From Alteraquisediminimonas sediminicola (lineage in GTDB: Bacteria; Pseudomonadota; Alphaproteobacteria; Sphingomonadales; Sphingomonadaceae), in NCBI RefSeq assembly GCF_019740335.1, contig NZ_JAHXZS010000001.1, positions 930,001 through 994,000 on the forward strand: a DNA stretch of 64,000 nucleotides, read 5' to 3'. Below the pieces are notes generated by a model that was given only the letters and a program-made list of their open reading frames with translations, had not been told where the DNA came from and searched no databases. How positions within the stretch are numbered: the stretch's first letter is position 1; each line of letters starts with the position of its first letter. Both the position numbers and the translations under genes were made by a program. This document shows, piece after piece, positions 12,074-21,409 of the stretch.

Positions 12074-12092
12074 GCCAGACCAAAAGTCTGGC
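12074..12092 (-). promoter_or_regulatory. Hairpin in the rpsL-rpsG spacer, possible S7 target
   Basis: A perfect 7-bp stem GCCAGAC / GTCTGGC closes a 5-nt loop in the 75-bp spacer between rpsL and rpsG. In E. coli the same spacer is the S7 autoregulation site. Position and structure match that idea, but primary sequence similarity to the E. coli site was not tested. Confidence 0.45.
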
Positions 12093-12100
12093 CGACCACA

Positions 12101-12472
12101 TTACTTCGGACGCTTTGCACCGTATTTGGAACGGCTCTGCTTGCGATCCTTCACACCCTGCGTATCCAGCACGCCACGCAATACGTGGTAGCGGACACCC
12201 GGAAGATCTCGCACACGGCCGCCGCGGATCAGCACAACGCTGTGTTCCTGGAGGTTGTGGCCTTCGCCGGGGATGTAGCTGATGACTTCGCGCTGGTTGG
12301 TCAGACGGATCTTCGCAACCTTACGAAGTGCCGAGTTCGGCTTCTTCGGGGTCGTGGTGTACACGCGGGTGCAAACGCCGCGCTTCTGCGGGTTGGCATC
12401 CATGGCGGGAACCTTGGAGTTGACCACCTTGGGGGTGCGGCCCTTGCGGACCAGCTGGTTGATTGTTGGCAT
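12101..12472 (-). CDS. rpsL: 30S ribosomal protein S12 (uS12), Arg at position 88
   Basis: A 123-residue S12, the decoding-centre protein. The ATG at 12470-12472 gives the family N-terminus [10 protein letters not shown]; the frame is open 27 codons further upstream but without family similarity. The [13 protein letters not shown] block (Lys43) is intact. Residue 88, lysine in E. coli, is arginine here (codon 12209-12211, CGA), inside [13 protein letters not shown]. That substitution is a classical streptomycin-resistance change. Confidence 0.97.
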   Translation of the reverse strand: MPTINQLVRKGRTPKVVNSKVPAMDANPQKRGVCTRVYTTTPKKPNSALRKVAKIRLTNQREVISYIPGEGHNLQEHSVVLIRGGRVRDLPGVRYHVLRGVLDTQGVKDRKQSRSKYGAKRPK

Positions 12473-12806
12473 GAAGCCCTTCACCTTTTCAGTTACTGTG
12501 ATGACACTCTTGGTTCCGATCCTCGCAAACACCCCCATGGCGCCCGGAATCACGAAACACGAAAGAACCCCGGCGGTGATAACACCCCCCAGGCCCTCAC
12601 AAGCTCAACACTGTTCAGCTCTTTAGACCGGAAATCCGGGAAAAATGCCGACTCATCGACACTCCCCCCATCTCCGGGCTGCGCGGCCTCTACCTGCCCT
12701 GCCGCAAAAGGTCAATGCCGACCTCCCCCATCTCCGTCTCATTTCATTCCGCATTCGCGACCCATTCCGCTTGCTCGACCTGCGCAAATTTGGAACAAGC
12801 CCCGCC
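12473..12806. other. Divergent rpsL / uvrA intergenic region
   Basis: This 334-bp region must hold the promoter of the str operon (minus strand) and of uvrA (plus strand). I see no coding frame that looks real, and no clean GTTC-N7-GTTC alphaproteobacterial LexA box in front of uvrA. For the str side, TTGTGA-N16-TATCAC-like hexamers occur around 12570-12600, too degenerate to call as a promoter. Confidence 0.4.
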
Positions 12807-15728
12807 ATGCTGACCCATATCAACGTGCGGGGCGCCCGCGAACACAATCTCAAAGACATCAATGTCGACATCCCGCGCGACACGCTGACGGTTATCACCG
12901 GTCTTAGCGGGTCCGGCAAGTCGTCGCTGGCGTTCGACACCATCTATGCGGAAGGGCAGCGCCGCTATGTCGAATCACTGTCGGCTTATGCGCGGCAGTT
13001 TCTCGAAATGATGCAAAAGCCGGATGTCGACCATATCGAGGGCCTGTCCCCGGCGATCAGCATCGAACAAAAGACCACCTCCCGCAATCCGCGCTCGACG
13101 GTCGCGACCGTGACCGAGATCTACGATTATATGCGCCTGCTCTGGGCACGGGTCGGCATCCCTTATTCTCCCGCCACCGGCCTCCCGATTGCCGCCCAGA
13201 CCGTCAGCCAGATGGTCGACCGGGTGATGACCCTGCCGGAGGGGACGCGCCTGTTCCTGCTCGCCCCCGTCGTGCGGGGCCGCAAGGGCGAATATAAAAA
13301 GGAATTGCTCGAATGGCAGAAGGCGGGCTTCACCCGCGTCCGCATCGACGGCGAATTCTACGATATCGAGGACGCCCCCGCGCTCGACAAGAAATATAAG
13401 CATGATGTCGAAGTCGTCGTCGACCGGCTGGTCGTGCGCGCCGATATTCAGACTCGTCTGGCCGACAGCTTCGAAACCGCGCTCAAACTTGCGGACGGCC
13501 TCGCCTTTGTCGATCTGGCGGAAGGCACGCTGGCCGATCTCGTCAAAACCAACACCTCCAACGAAGACGCCCCCCTGCCCGAGGTCGAACAAAAGCTGAA
13601 AGGCGCGGGCATCCCCGCCAATCGCATCGTCTTTTCGGAAAAATTCGCCTGCCCGGTCTCCGGCTTCACCATTGCCGAAATCGAGCCGCGCCTGTTCTCG
13701 TTCAACGCCCCGCAAGGCGCCTGCCCGACCTGCGACGGCTTGGGCGAACGGCTCTATTTCGATCCGGAACTGATCGTCCCCAACAGCAATCTGTCGATCA
13801 AGGACGGCGCGATCTTCCCTTGGGCCAAGTCCAACCCACCCAGCCCTTATTATATGCAGGTGCTGACCAGCCTCGCCCGCCATTATGGCTTCGACCTGAA
13901 AACGCCATGGAAAGACCTCCCTGCCGACATTCGCGACAAGATCATGAACGGCGCGGGCAGCGAGGTCATTTTGATGACCTTCGTCGATGGCCGCAAAAGC
14001 TATGACGTCGAAAAAACCTTCAACGGCGTCGTCGGCAACCTCGCGCGCCGCCTTATGCAGACCGACAGCACATGGATGCAGGAAGAACTGTCGAAATACC
14101 AATCCGCCGCGGCCTGCGAAACCTGCGGCGGCGCAAGGCTGAAGCCAGAAGCTCTGGCCGTTCGCATCGCCGATGCCGATATCGCCTATTGTACCAAAAT
14201 GTCGGTCGGCGACGCGCTCGACTGGTTTTCGACGCTGGAAGATAAGCTCAACGACCAGCAACGCCAGATTGCCCGCGCGATCTTGAAGGAAATCAACGAG
14301 CGACTGGGCTTCCTCAACAATGTCGGGCTGGATTATCTCAATCTCGACCGCACCTCCGGCACCTTGTCCGGCGGCGAAAGCCAGCGCATCCGCCTCGCCT
14401 CGCAAATCGGCTCCGGCCTGTCCGGCGTGCTCTATGTCCTCGACGAACCGTCCATCGGCCTGCATCAGCGCGATAACGACCGGCTGCTCGAAACCCTGAA
14501 ACGCCTGCGCGATCTCGGCAACACCGTGATCGTGGTCGAACATGATGAAGACGCGATCCGCACCGCCGATCACATCATCGATATGGGTCCGGGCGCGGGC
14601 GTGCATGGCGGCGCGATTGTCGCACAGGGCAAGCTCGACGACATCCTCGCCGCGACCGGCAGCCTCACCGCCGATTATCTCAACGGCACGCGCGAAATTC
14701 CCTTTTCGAAAAAGCGCCGCAAAGGCACGGGCAAGAAACTGACCGTCCACAACGCCCGCGCCAATAATCTGAAAAACGTCACCGCCTCGATCCCGCTCGG
14801 CACCTTCACCTGCATCACCGGCGTCTCGGGTTCGGGCAAATCGAGCTTCACCATCGACACCCTGTTCGCCGCCGCCGCCCGGTCGTTGAACGGCGCGCGC
14901 GTTGTCGCGGGCGCGCATGATAAGCTCACCGGCCTCGAACATCTCGATAAGGTGATCGACATCGACCAATCGCCAATTGGCCGCACCCCGCGTTCCAACC
15001 CGGCGACCTATACCGGCGCGTTCACCAATATCCGCGACTGGTTCGCCGGTCTGCCGGAATCGCAAGCGCGTGGCTACAAGCCGGGCCGCTTCAGCTTCAA
15101 CGTCAAGGGTGGCCGCTGCGAGGCCTGCACCGGCGATGGCCTGATCAAGATCGAAATGCACTTCCTGCCCGATGTCTATGTCACCTGCGATGTCTGCCAC
15201 GGCAAACGCTATAATCGCGAAACCTTGGAGGTGAAGTTCAAGGGCAAGAGCATCGCCGATGTCCTCGACATGACGGTCGAAGACGCGGTCGAATTCTTCA
15301 AGGCCGTCCCCAGCATCCGCGACAAAATGGCGATGCTGGCAGAGGTCGGTCTCGGCTATGTGAAGGTCGGCCAACAGGCGACCACCCTTTCGGGCGGTGA
15401 GGCGCAGCGCGTCAAATTGGCGAAGGAGCTATCCCGCCGCGCCACCGGCAACACGCTCTATATTCTCGATGAGCCGACCACCGGCCTGCATTTCGAGGAC
15501 GTCCGCAAATTATTGGAGGTGCTTCAAGCCTTGGTCGAACAGGGCAATAGCGTGGTGGTGATCGAACATAATCTCGACGTCATCAAAACCGCCGACTGGA
15601 TCATAGACCTTGGCCCGGAAGGCGGCGTCAACGGCGGCGAAATCGTCGCCGAAGGCACGCCCGAACAAGTGGTCAAGGTCGACCGCAGCTACACCGGATA
15701 TTATCTCAAACCGATGCTCGCGAAATAG
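12807..15728 (+). CDS. uvrA: Excinuclease ABC subunit A
   Basis: A 973-residue damage-recognition ATPase of nucleotide excision repair. The ATG at 12807 gives [16 protein letters not shown], the standard start; 54 more codons are open upstream but look non-coding. Two ABC ATPase modules each carry a P-loop (GLSGSGKSS and GVSGSGKSS), the signature LSGGE and a Walker B ending LDEP. Zinc-finger CxxC pairs occur in both halves. It stands alone, converging on the BspA-like gene with a 43-bp gap. Confidence 0.97.
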   Translation: MLTHINVRGAREHNLKDINVDIPRDTLTVITGLSGSGKSSLAFDTIYAEGQRRYVESLSAYARQFLEMMQKPDVDHIEGLSPAISIEQKTTSRNPRSTVATVTEIYDYMRLLWARVGIPYSPATGLPIAAQTVSQMVDRVMTLPEGTRLFLLAPVVRGRKGEYKKELLEWQKAGFTRVRIDGEFYDIEDAPALDKKYKHDVEVVVDRLVVRADIQTRLADSFETALKLADGLAFVDLAEGTLADLVKTNTSNEDAPLPEVEQKLKGAGIPANRIVFSEKFACPVSGFTIAEIEPRLFSFNAPQGACPTCDGLGERLYFDPELIVPNSNLSIKDGAIFPWAKSNPPSPYYMQVLTSLARHYGFDLKTPWKDLPADIRDKIMNGAGSEVILMTFVDGRKSYDVEKTFNGVVGNLARRLMQTDSTWMQEELSKYQSAAACETCGGARLKPEALAVRIADADIAYCTKMSVGDALDWFSTLEDKLNDQQRQIARAILKEINERLGFLNNVGLDYLNLDRTSGTLSGGESQRIRLASQIGSGLSGVLYVLDEPSIGLHQRDNDRLLETLKRLRDLGNTVIVVEHDEDAIRTADHIIDMGPGAGVHGGAIVAQGKLDDILAATGSLTADYLNGTREIPFSKKRRKGTGKKLTVHNARANNLKNVTASIPLGTFTCITGVSGSGKSSFTIDTLFAAAARSLNGARVVAGAHDKLTGLEHLDKVIDIDQSPIGRTPRSNPATYTGAFTNIRDWFAGLPESQARGYKPGRFSFNVKGGRCEACTGDGLIKIEMHFLPDVYVTCDVCHGKRYNRETLEVKFKGKSIADVLDMTVEDAVEFFKAVPSIRDKMAMLAEVGLGYVKVGQQATTLSGGEAQRVKLAKELSRRATGNTLYILDEPTTGLHFEDVRKLLEVLQALVEQGNSVVVIEHNLDVIKTADWIIDLGPEGGVNGGEIVAEGTPEQVVKVDRSYTGYYLKPMLAK

Positions 15729-15771
15729 CACAACCGCGCCGGACGGGCGGGCACTGGCCTCCACAGCAACA

Positions 15772-17589
15772 TCAACCAGTGACTGTCCAGCCCTTGGCGG
15801 TGGCAATGCTCGGCGTATCACCTGTCGCCCCCCAATTGCCCGACACGGTTATCGTCTGCCCGGTGACGGTTGGCAGGTTGGTATAAATCTCGTCCAACGC
15901 CGCCGCTGATAATTTGCAGCTCGCCACCGAGATAGTGACTTTGACATTGATGAGCTTGATCGAGACGAGACTGACGCAGCCTGCAAACATATTGGCAAGG
16001 CTGGTCGCCGTTGCGCAATTCAAGGCTGGGACCGCCTGAAGACTGACGCAGCCTTGGAACATATTGCCCATGTTCGTGACCGCCTGTGTGTTGAACAGCG
16101 GCACCGTTTGCAGGCTGGTGCAACCATAAAACATATAAGACAGATCGACCGTGCCAATGGTCTTGAGGTTGAACAAAGGCACCGTTTCAAGATTAAAACA
16201 ATTCTGGAACATGAAGGTCGCCACCGCCAGCGATGCCATGTTGAACGGCGGCACGATCTGTAGATTTGAACAATTCTGAAACATGGTCGACATATTGGTG
16301 ACCGCCTGCGTATTCAGCGGCGGCACAATCTGGAGGCTGGAACAGCCATAAAACATGGCCGTCATCATCGTCACCGCCGCCGTGTTCAACAACGGCACCG
16401 TCTGCAGGCTGGCGCACGCCTGAAACATGGTCGACATATTCGTCACGGCCTGCGTATTGAACAACGGCACCGATTGCAGGCTGACGCAGCTTTGAAACAT
16501 CGCCGACATATTCGTGACCAGCACCGTATTGATCAGCGGCACAGCCTGAATATTGTAGCAATTCTGGAACATGGTCGACATGTTGGTCGCCGCCGATGTA
16601 TTGAACATCGGCACGTTTTGCAGGCTGAGGCAATTCGCGAACATCGCCGACATGTTCGTCACCGCATTCGTGCTGAATAGCGGCACCGTTTGAAGGCTAT
16701 AGCAATTCTGGAACATATTCGCGGTATTCAACAACGCTGTCGCACTGGCGATCCAGATCGGCACGGATTGCAGCTTGAGGCAATCGTTGAACAGATAGGC
16801 CATCGACGCGATATTGTTCGTGCTGATCAACTGTGCCTGCTCAAGGAAGTGATGCTTGACGTTCAGCCCCGCCGCATTACCCGCGATCTGGAGCGAGGTC
16901 AGGTTTGGCCCGCTGATCAGTAGATCGAGCCAGGCGGAACTATAGCCCGCCTGCAACCCCGTCTGATTATGCTTCAAATTGAGGTTGACGCTCGTCAACA
17001 CCTGCCCGGCCTGCGGCGTCACCACCACAATCGCCGTTTTATACGGCAGGATCGTGCCGCTGCCATCACCCGTCAATGCCAGCGCCGGGCCATCCAGTGT
17101 CGCCGCCACCTGAAAACTGTTCGCGCTGGCATTGACGACATAATAGACCTGCCCGGCGACAATACCGGTGGTCGTCGTGATGACGGCAAAGGAAATCGTC
17201 TGCCCATTGGCATAGCCATGGTCCGCGCGATTAACCGTACTGCCCGCCGCGCTGAACGTGATCGGGCTATCGGTCAGCGTGGCGGAAGCATAATTATATT
17301 GGTGGTTTGCCTGCACCCCGCTGGCGAATGTCTCGATCACCCCATCGCCCCAATCGACGCGATAATTGCCGGTGGCCGACAGCGCGAGGAAATTGCCGTC
17401 TTTCCAGACCGCATGCACCCCGACGAACTTTTCCTCGGCATTGCCAACGACCGGCAGCGCCGCCCATGCAGGGTTCCGCACCCAAGGCAGTATCGGCGCG
17501 GGCGCGGCAAAAGGATTACCCCCGGACCTGCCCGCCACCACCGAATGCCTCGGCCCCAGCGCCGATGATTGCAGCGTGCGGATGCTCAT
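15772..17589 (-). CDS. BspA/DUF285-type repeat protein, phage-tail-like
   Basis: A 605-residue protein, probably a surface or tail-fibre-like adhesin. Residues 60-100 hold a PKD-like W-G-D-G motif. Residues ~105-185 resemble a domain found in phage structural proteins (HGYANGQ... VYYVVNASANSFQV). Residues ~257-550 are about 12 repeats of 24 residues with the pattern A-V-T-N-M-S-x-M-F-x-x-C-x-S-L-Q-x-V-P-L-F-N-T, the DUF285 (BspA-like leucine-rich) repeat. The tail TGDTPSIATAKGWTVTG is a common end in such proteins. No signal peptide is evident. The start overlaps the preceding gene's stop (ATGA). Ligand and export route are unknown. Confidence 0.8.
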   Translation of the reverse strand: MSIRTLQSSALGPRHSVVAGRSGGNPFAAPAPILPWVRNPAWAALPVVGNAEEKFVGVHAVWKDGNFLALSATGNYRVDWGDGVIETFASGVQANHQYNYASATLTDSPITFSAAGSTVNRADHGYANGQTISFAVITTTTGIVAGQVYYVVNASANSFQVAATLDGPALALTGDGSGTILPYKTAIVVVTPQAGQVLTSVNLNLKHNQTGLQAGYSSAWLDLLISGPNLTSLQIAGNAAGLNVKHHFLEQAQLISTNNIASMAYLFNDCLKLQSVPIWIASATALLNTANMFQNCYSLQTVPLFSTNAVTNMSAMFANCLSLQNVPMFNTSAATNMSTMFQNCYNIQAVPLINTVLVTNMSAMFQSCVSLQSVPLFNTQAVTNMSTMFQACASLQTVPLLNTAAVTMMTAMFYGCSSLQIVPPLNTQAVTNMSTMFQNCSNLQIVPPFNMASLAVATFMFQNCFNLETVPLFNLKTIGTVDLSYMFYGCTSLQTVPLFNTQAVTNMGNMFQGCVSLQAVPALNCATATSLANMFAGCVSLVSIKLINVKVTISVASCKLSAAALDEIYTNLPTVTGQTITVSGNWGATGDTPSIATAKGWTVTG

Positions 17590-17915
17590 GCGGTGATCTC
17601 GGAACCGAACAGCGAAAACGATAGCGTGGCCGCACCCGCATAAACGGTCACCACATCCCCGGCAGCGAGCGTCACCCCCAGCGTCAGAAACACCGTGTCA
17701 TATTGGTTCACCGCGCCGTCATAGACGATATAATGCTGGTTCGAGAGTGCCGCCCCCGCTGGCCGCACCGCCACGCGAAAGGTCGTCGACACCCCGCGAT
17801 TGCAGATCGCCAGCGTCGAACAGACGGCGGATGCGCCCGCTGGGACAGTATAAAGATCGGAATTCGCCGCCGCGCCCGGAGCCGATTGCCCCAGTGTCTT
17901 ATAGGTCGTCGCCAT
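17586..17915 (-). CDS. Small phage-tail-like protein
   Basis: A 109-residue protein without signal peptide or membrane segment, starting M-A-T-T-Y-K-T-L-G-Q-S-A-P-G. Predicted beta-rich, with a TVPAGASAVCSTLAICNRG segment like small proteins next to phage tail-fibre genes. It starts 1 bp after the collagen-like gene and its TGA overlaps the start of the repeat protein, so the three are translationally coupled. The family name is not certain. Confidence 0.7.
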   Translation of the reverse strand: MATTYKTLGQSAPGAAANSDLYTVPAGASAVCSTLAICNRGVSTTFRVAVRPAGAALSNQHYIVYDGAVNQYDTVFLTLGVTLAAGDVVTVYAGAATLSFSLFGSEITA

Positions 17916-17916
17916 G

Positions 17917-18567
17917 TCAGGCCCCCATCATCATGAAAATGTCTTGCAGCCCGGCGCTATCCCCCTTGGGGCCAGCGGGGCCTTGCGGACCAGTCGCGCC
18001 TGTAAGGCCGGTAGCGCCCGTCGGACCGGCGGGGCCGGTGGGACCAATCAAGCCATCTGCCCCGGCTGGACCAGCGGGACCGGTCGGGCCAACCGGACCT
18101 TGGGGACCTACCGCCCCATCCGCGCCAGCGGCTCCATCTGGACCAGCGGCTCCAGCGGGTCCAGCCGGGCCGGTCTGACCAGTCGCGCCCGTTGCACCGA
18201 CAGGACCAACAGGACCGATAGGTCCCATGGGCCCAGCCGGACCCTGCGGGCCAACCTCGCCATCCGCTCCTGCGGGACCGACAGGTCCACCAGCCGGGCC
18301 AGATGGTCCTTGCGGTCCCATTGCCCCGGCAGGGCCGATGGGACCGACCGGGCCTTGCGGACCGGCCGGACCAACAGCCCCCGCCACCCCCGCATCGCCT
18401 TTTGGCCCCATTTCGCCCCGCGCCCCGGGCGGCCCGATCACCACCGGGATCGCCGCCGGTTCCCGCACGCCCCGCGCCAGCGCCAATGGCGACAACGGCA
18501 CCCCCATCCACATCGTGATCAGCGCCTCAGGCGCGATAAATCCGGTCGTGACCACCATCTCAGCCAC
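17917..18567 (-). CDS. Collagen-like Gly-X-Y repeat protein
   Basis: A 216-residue protein: about 44 residues of leader domain, then about 53 Gly-X-Y triplets from residue 45 to 203 with a single register break near residue 93, then a short end [13 protein letters not shown]. Many triplets are G-P-A, G-P-Q or G-A-T/D. Such stretches form trimeric triple helices in phage tail fibres and bacterial surface proteins. The start is a GTG at 18567, overlapping the previous gene by 8 bp; an in-frame ATG lies at 18558. No signal peptide is visible. Confidence 0.8.
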   Translation of the reverse strand: MAEMVVTTGFIAPEALITMWMGVPLSPLALARGVREPAAIPVVIGPPGARGEMGPKGDAGVAGAVGPAGPQGPVGPIGPAGAMGPQGPSGPAGGPVGPAGADGEVGPQGPAGPMGPIGPVGPVGATGATGQTGPAGPAGAAGPDGAAGADGAVGPQGPVGPTGPAGPAGADGLIGPTGPAGPTGATGLTGATGPQGPAGPKGDSAGLQDIFMMMGA

Positions 18568-18904
18568 TCACGCTTTCATTGAGTTGAATAAACGCCGGGT
18601 CGCTAATCTGCACCGTCGCGCCCGCACGGGTGAATTTCACATCCGTCACATATTGGCCCGGCGCGAGGCCTGCGGAGACCGCCGCATCCAGCGTCATCAG
18701 CCAATGCGCGGGCGCGTCACCCACAACCGGCACGAATTGCACCGCAAATCGCGCCACCGCCGGCACATTGGCGGGCGGCACCAAACGCCCCTTTGCGGGT
18801 TTCAGATCAGCCAGCAACACATAATCGGCAGGGTCCCCGGCAACCAATTGCCGTCCGATCACAATCGGTTCGCCCCGCTGGAATTGATAGGTCGGCTCCA
18901 TCAT
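18560..18904 (-). CDS. Small phage-like protein, first gene of the tail-like cassette
   Basis: A 114-residue soluble protein starting [17 protein letters not shown]. It looks like an immunoglobulin-like beta-sandwich ([37 protein letters not shown] pattern of alternating residues), a type found near phage tail genes. I do not recognise a named family. It is the first gene of four overlapping genes; the 124 bp before it probably hold the cassette promoter. Confidence 0.65.
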   Translation of the reverse strand: MMEPTYQFQRGEPIVIGRQLVAGDPADYVLLADLKPAKGRLVPPANVPAVARFAVQFVPVVGDAPAHWLMTLDAAVSAGLAPGQYVTDVKFTRAGATVQISDPAFIQLNESVSG

Positions 18905-19028
18905 GCCCTACGCCTTTCGCCACTAACGCACATCACCCCCCGCTTCATCGCCCCACGTCGGGAACGACTAAACAAGTCATAAATGCGAGATAGTGCCGAT
19001 AAGGCGCTGTTGGAAAGTTATATTTAAC

Positions 19029-20138
19029 CTATTGGGTTATTTTTAGGCGCCGCAACCGCAGTCCCATAAAATCGATCACCGCCAATAAGGGCGCACGCAG
19101 CCACTCCCGCTTGATCTCGGTCGCCACCGACACGCCCCAGATAATCGGCAAGGTCAGACCCGCCACCAACCAGCCGCGATATTCGGGCCCGACATGCGGG
19201 ATCGCAAACGCCCCGATCATCAACATCGCGGGCTGATGCAGCAAATACAGCGTGAAACTATGCCCCGCCAATGACCGGATGGCCCCGCCAAATCGGGTCA
19301 ATAATTTCTCCAGCACAGGCGAAATCGCCCGCGCGCCCAACAGATGCGCGGTGACACAGACCCCTAAGGCAAGATCGCTGACGAAAAAGCGCGAAAAGCC
19401 CAAGCCGACATGCCATTCATGAAACCCAATGATCGGCACCAGCAAATCCCGGCTCCACATGATCCAGTGGAATTTCGCATAGAGAAAAAACACGACCACC
19501 GGCTGCAGGAACAACAACCAACCGAGCCAGGTCGCCACCGGCTTGCCCGCCCGCCAGCGATAGGCCCACCAGCCCATCGCCCAGATCGGGAACATCAGCA
19601 TGATATTCGGCCCCGCAATCGCGACAAACACCGCCGCCCACAGCCAGCGTACCCAGCCCGTGCAGAAAAACAGCGCCGCGAAAATCCAGTAATACCAGAA
19701 TTCGTATGAAATCGACCAATAAGGGACGTTCGACAACATCAATGTCGATCCCCAATTCTCGTTCAGCATCAACGCGCCAATGCCCGCGATCTGCAACGGC
19801 GGCCCGGCAAGCACCATGCCTTTGTACAATGCAGGCAACGCCCCCCGGCCCAGCCAGTCGAACAACAAGGTCAGGATCAGACACGGCAGCGCAACCGCAT
19901 AGACCCGGCTGATCCGGTTCACCGAAAAATCGCGCAACGTCACATTAGGCTTGCTCACCGCATGGCGAATCACAAAACCCGACATCACAAAGAAAATGGT
20001 GACGGCCTCATGGCCATAGGCGTTCCAAAATGACCGCCCCACCCCCAACATCCCGAATACGCCAAGATGAAAGGCGAACACCTCGATCGATGCCAGCAAT
20101 CGGATCAGGTCGAGATAAAGAGAAAGCCCCGGAAGCAT
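19029..20138 (-). CDS. Membrane acyltransferase (OafA/acyltransferase-3 family)
   Basis: A 369-residue polytopic protein with around ten hydrophobic segments. The N-terminal RLLASIEVFAFHLG carries the family's conserved histidine, and SYEFWYYWIF matches a second conserved block. Members O-acylate cell-surface polysaccharides, LPS or modified sugars from cytoplasmic acyl donors. It lies between msrB (44 bp upstream) and the tail-like cassette (124 bp downstream) on the same strand. The acceptor substrate cannot be told. Confidence 0.85.
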   Translation of the reverse strand: MLPGLSLYLDLIRLLASIEVFAFHLGVFGMLGVGRSFWNAYGHEAVTIFFVMSGFVIRHAVSKPNVTLRDFSVNRISRVYAVALPCLILTLLFDWLGRGALPALYKGMVLAGPPLQIAGIGALMLNENWGSTLMLSNVPYWSISYEFWYYWIFAALFFCTGWVRWLWAAVFVAIAGPNIMLMFPIWAMGWWAYRWRAGKPVATWLGWLLFLQPVVVFFLYAKFHWIMWSRDLLVPIIGFHEWHVGLGFSRFFVSDLALGVCVTAHLLGARAISPVLEKLLTRFGGAIRSLAGHSFTLYLLHQPAMLMIGAFAIPHVGPEYRGWLVAGLTLPIIWGVSVATEIKREWLRAPLLAVIDFMGLRLRRLKITQ

Positions 20139-20182
20139 GAAAATCCTGTGCGGTCGAAGGAATTAATAATCCGACCCGCCCC

Positions 20183-20629
20183 TTAACCCTTCACCCGCTC
20201 AAGGGCCAGCGCGTTCATGCAATAGCGCAGACCGGACGGTGCCGGGCCATCGGGAAACACATGCCCCAGATGCGACCCACAGCAATTGCACACGGCCTCG
20301 ATCCGTTCCCAGCCATAGCTATTGTCCAGATGATAGGCGACCGCATTCTCGGCCACCGGCTGGGTAAAGCTCGGCCAACCGGTCCCTGATTCGAATTTTT
20401 CCTGCGCATCGAACAACAAAGTGCCGCACGCGCCGCAACCATAAAGGCCCGGCTCGAACTTCGAACACATTTCCGAGCTGAACGGCCGCTCGGTCCCGGC
20501 TTGGCGCAGCACATGATAACGCTCGGGCGACAAGACCGCCTGCCATTCTTCATCGCTGCGTTCATCGCGGCGGTCGGGCGCAGGCGCGCCTTCGCGGGCA
20601 AATACCAAAATATCGGACCAGTTCAACAC
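20183..20629 (-). CDS. msrB: Peptide-methionine (R)-S-oxide reductase
   Basis: A 148-residue enzyme that reduces methionine-R-sulfoxide in proteins. The catalytic Cys137 is in R-Y-C-M-N. Zinc ligands are in C-G-A-C (65-68) and C-N-C-C-G-S-H (from 114). G-T-G-W-P-S-F at ~82-88 forms the substrate pocket. No signal peptide, so a cytoplasmic form. It may be co-transcribed with the acyltransferase downstream. Confidence 0.95.
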   Translation of the reverse strand: MLNWSDILVFAREGAPAPDRRDERSDEEWQAVLSPERYHVLRQAGTERPFSSEMCSKFEPGLYGCGACGTLLFDAQEKFESGTGWPSFTQPVAENAVAYHLDNSYGWERIEAVCNCCGSHLGHVFPDGPAPSGLRYCMNALALERVKG

Positions 20630-20792
20630 GGCAAACCTCCACCTAATCTCTTGCTCACACGCCCCTCATAGCGCGCACGCACGCTAGGGTCAGGCCCTAA
20701 GTAGAAATGCCAAGAGAAGCACCCCCAAATTTCCCGCTATTCACACCCACAGAACATAAGCCGCAACTGTCCGGCCGGTCGCACCCATATTC

Positions 20793-20813
20793 GCCAATAT
20801 CGCGCTTATTGGC
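20793..20813 (+). promoter_or_regulatory. Hairpin in the 5' leader of the small heat shock gene
   Basis: A perfect 7-bp stem GCCAATA / TATTGGC with a 7-nt loop lies immediately upstream of the ribosome-binding site AAGGAGAG (20819-20826) of the hsp20 gene. Small heat shock genes in alphaproteobacteria are often controlled by ROSE-type RNA thermometers in this position. The classical ROSE anti-Shine-Dalgarno motif is not clearly visible, so thermometer function is only a suggestion. Confidence 0.4.
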
Positions 20814-20831
20814 ATAGCAAGGAGAGCCACC

Positions 20832-21266
20832 ATGAATCCGTTGGTCAGCAGCACAAAATTTCTCGATGAATTCTTCCGTGATTCGCCCTTGGGCTATTTC
20901 GTCCACCCATTGCACGGCGACCCCCTGCCCTCGCCCGACCAGATCAAGGTCGATGTCAAGGAATGCGGCAACGACTTCATCGTCAAGGCCGATATCCCCG
21001 GCGTGCGCAAGGACGACATCAACGTCTCGGTCGACGGCAACACCGTCACCATCAGCGCCGAAATGAAACAGCATGATCAGGACAAGGATGCCGACACTGA
21101 TCGCATCCTGCGCTCCGAACGCTATTATGGGGCGGTGTCACGCACCTTCACATTGCCTGCCACCGTCGATCAGGCCAATGCCAAGGCCACATGCGAAAAT
21201 GGCGTATTGCGGCTCACCCTGCCCAAAATGGTCAACAACGCCTCAAAGCGCCTCAAAATCGAATAG
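20832..21266 (+). CDS. Small heat shock protein, Hsp20/alpha-crystallin family
   Basis: A 144-residue ATP-independent holdase. The alpha-crystallin domain covers about residues 40-135 (IVKADIPGVRKDDINVSVDGN and the C-terminal GVLRLTLPK). The C-terminal tail after LPK is short and lacks an obvious I-x-I motif, which may affect oligomer size. A strong AAGGAGAG ribosome-binding site precedes the ATG. The gene stands alone between msrB and tRNA-Tyr. Confidence 0.93.
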   Translation: MNPLVSSTKFLDEFFRDSPLGYFVHPLHGDPLPSPDQIKVDVKECGNDFIVKADIPGVRKDDINVSVDGNTVTISAEMKQHDQDKDADTDRILRSERYYGAVSRTFTLPATVDQANAKATCENGVLRLTLPKMVNNASKRLKIE

Positions 21267-21409
21267 GGGGTCATGCGCGCCGCTATCGCACCTTGACGGC
21301 ACATCGTCGCGTACAATGGCGACAAGGTCCCTTGCGGCCCTTCGCCATCCCCAAAGTTGTGCGACATGATGAAATATCGCCCCTCGGGGCGTGAACCCCT
21401 CAAAGGGGG

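Noticed and set aside
12600-12806. A LexA box in front of uvrA
   Set aside because: No pair of GTTC sites with 7-bp spacing was found; single GTTC words occur by chance.
12975-15374. A 799-codon open frame opposite uvrA
   Set aside because: Same codon-bias artefact. UvrA on the plus strand has all its motifs, and this frame shows none.
17957-18511. A Gly/Arg/Trp-rich frame and Pro-rich plus-strand frames across the collagen-like gene
   Set aside because: They are alternative-frame readings of the Gly-X-Y codon repeat; only the frame with regular Gly-X-Y triplets makes structural sense.
15772-18904. The tail-like cassette as a complete prophage
   Set aside because: No integrase, attachment repeats, terminase, capsid or lysis genes were seen in the surrounding sequence.
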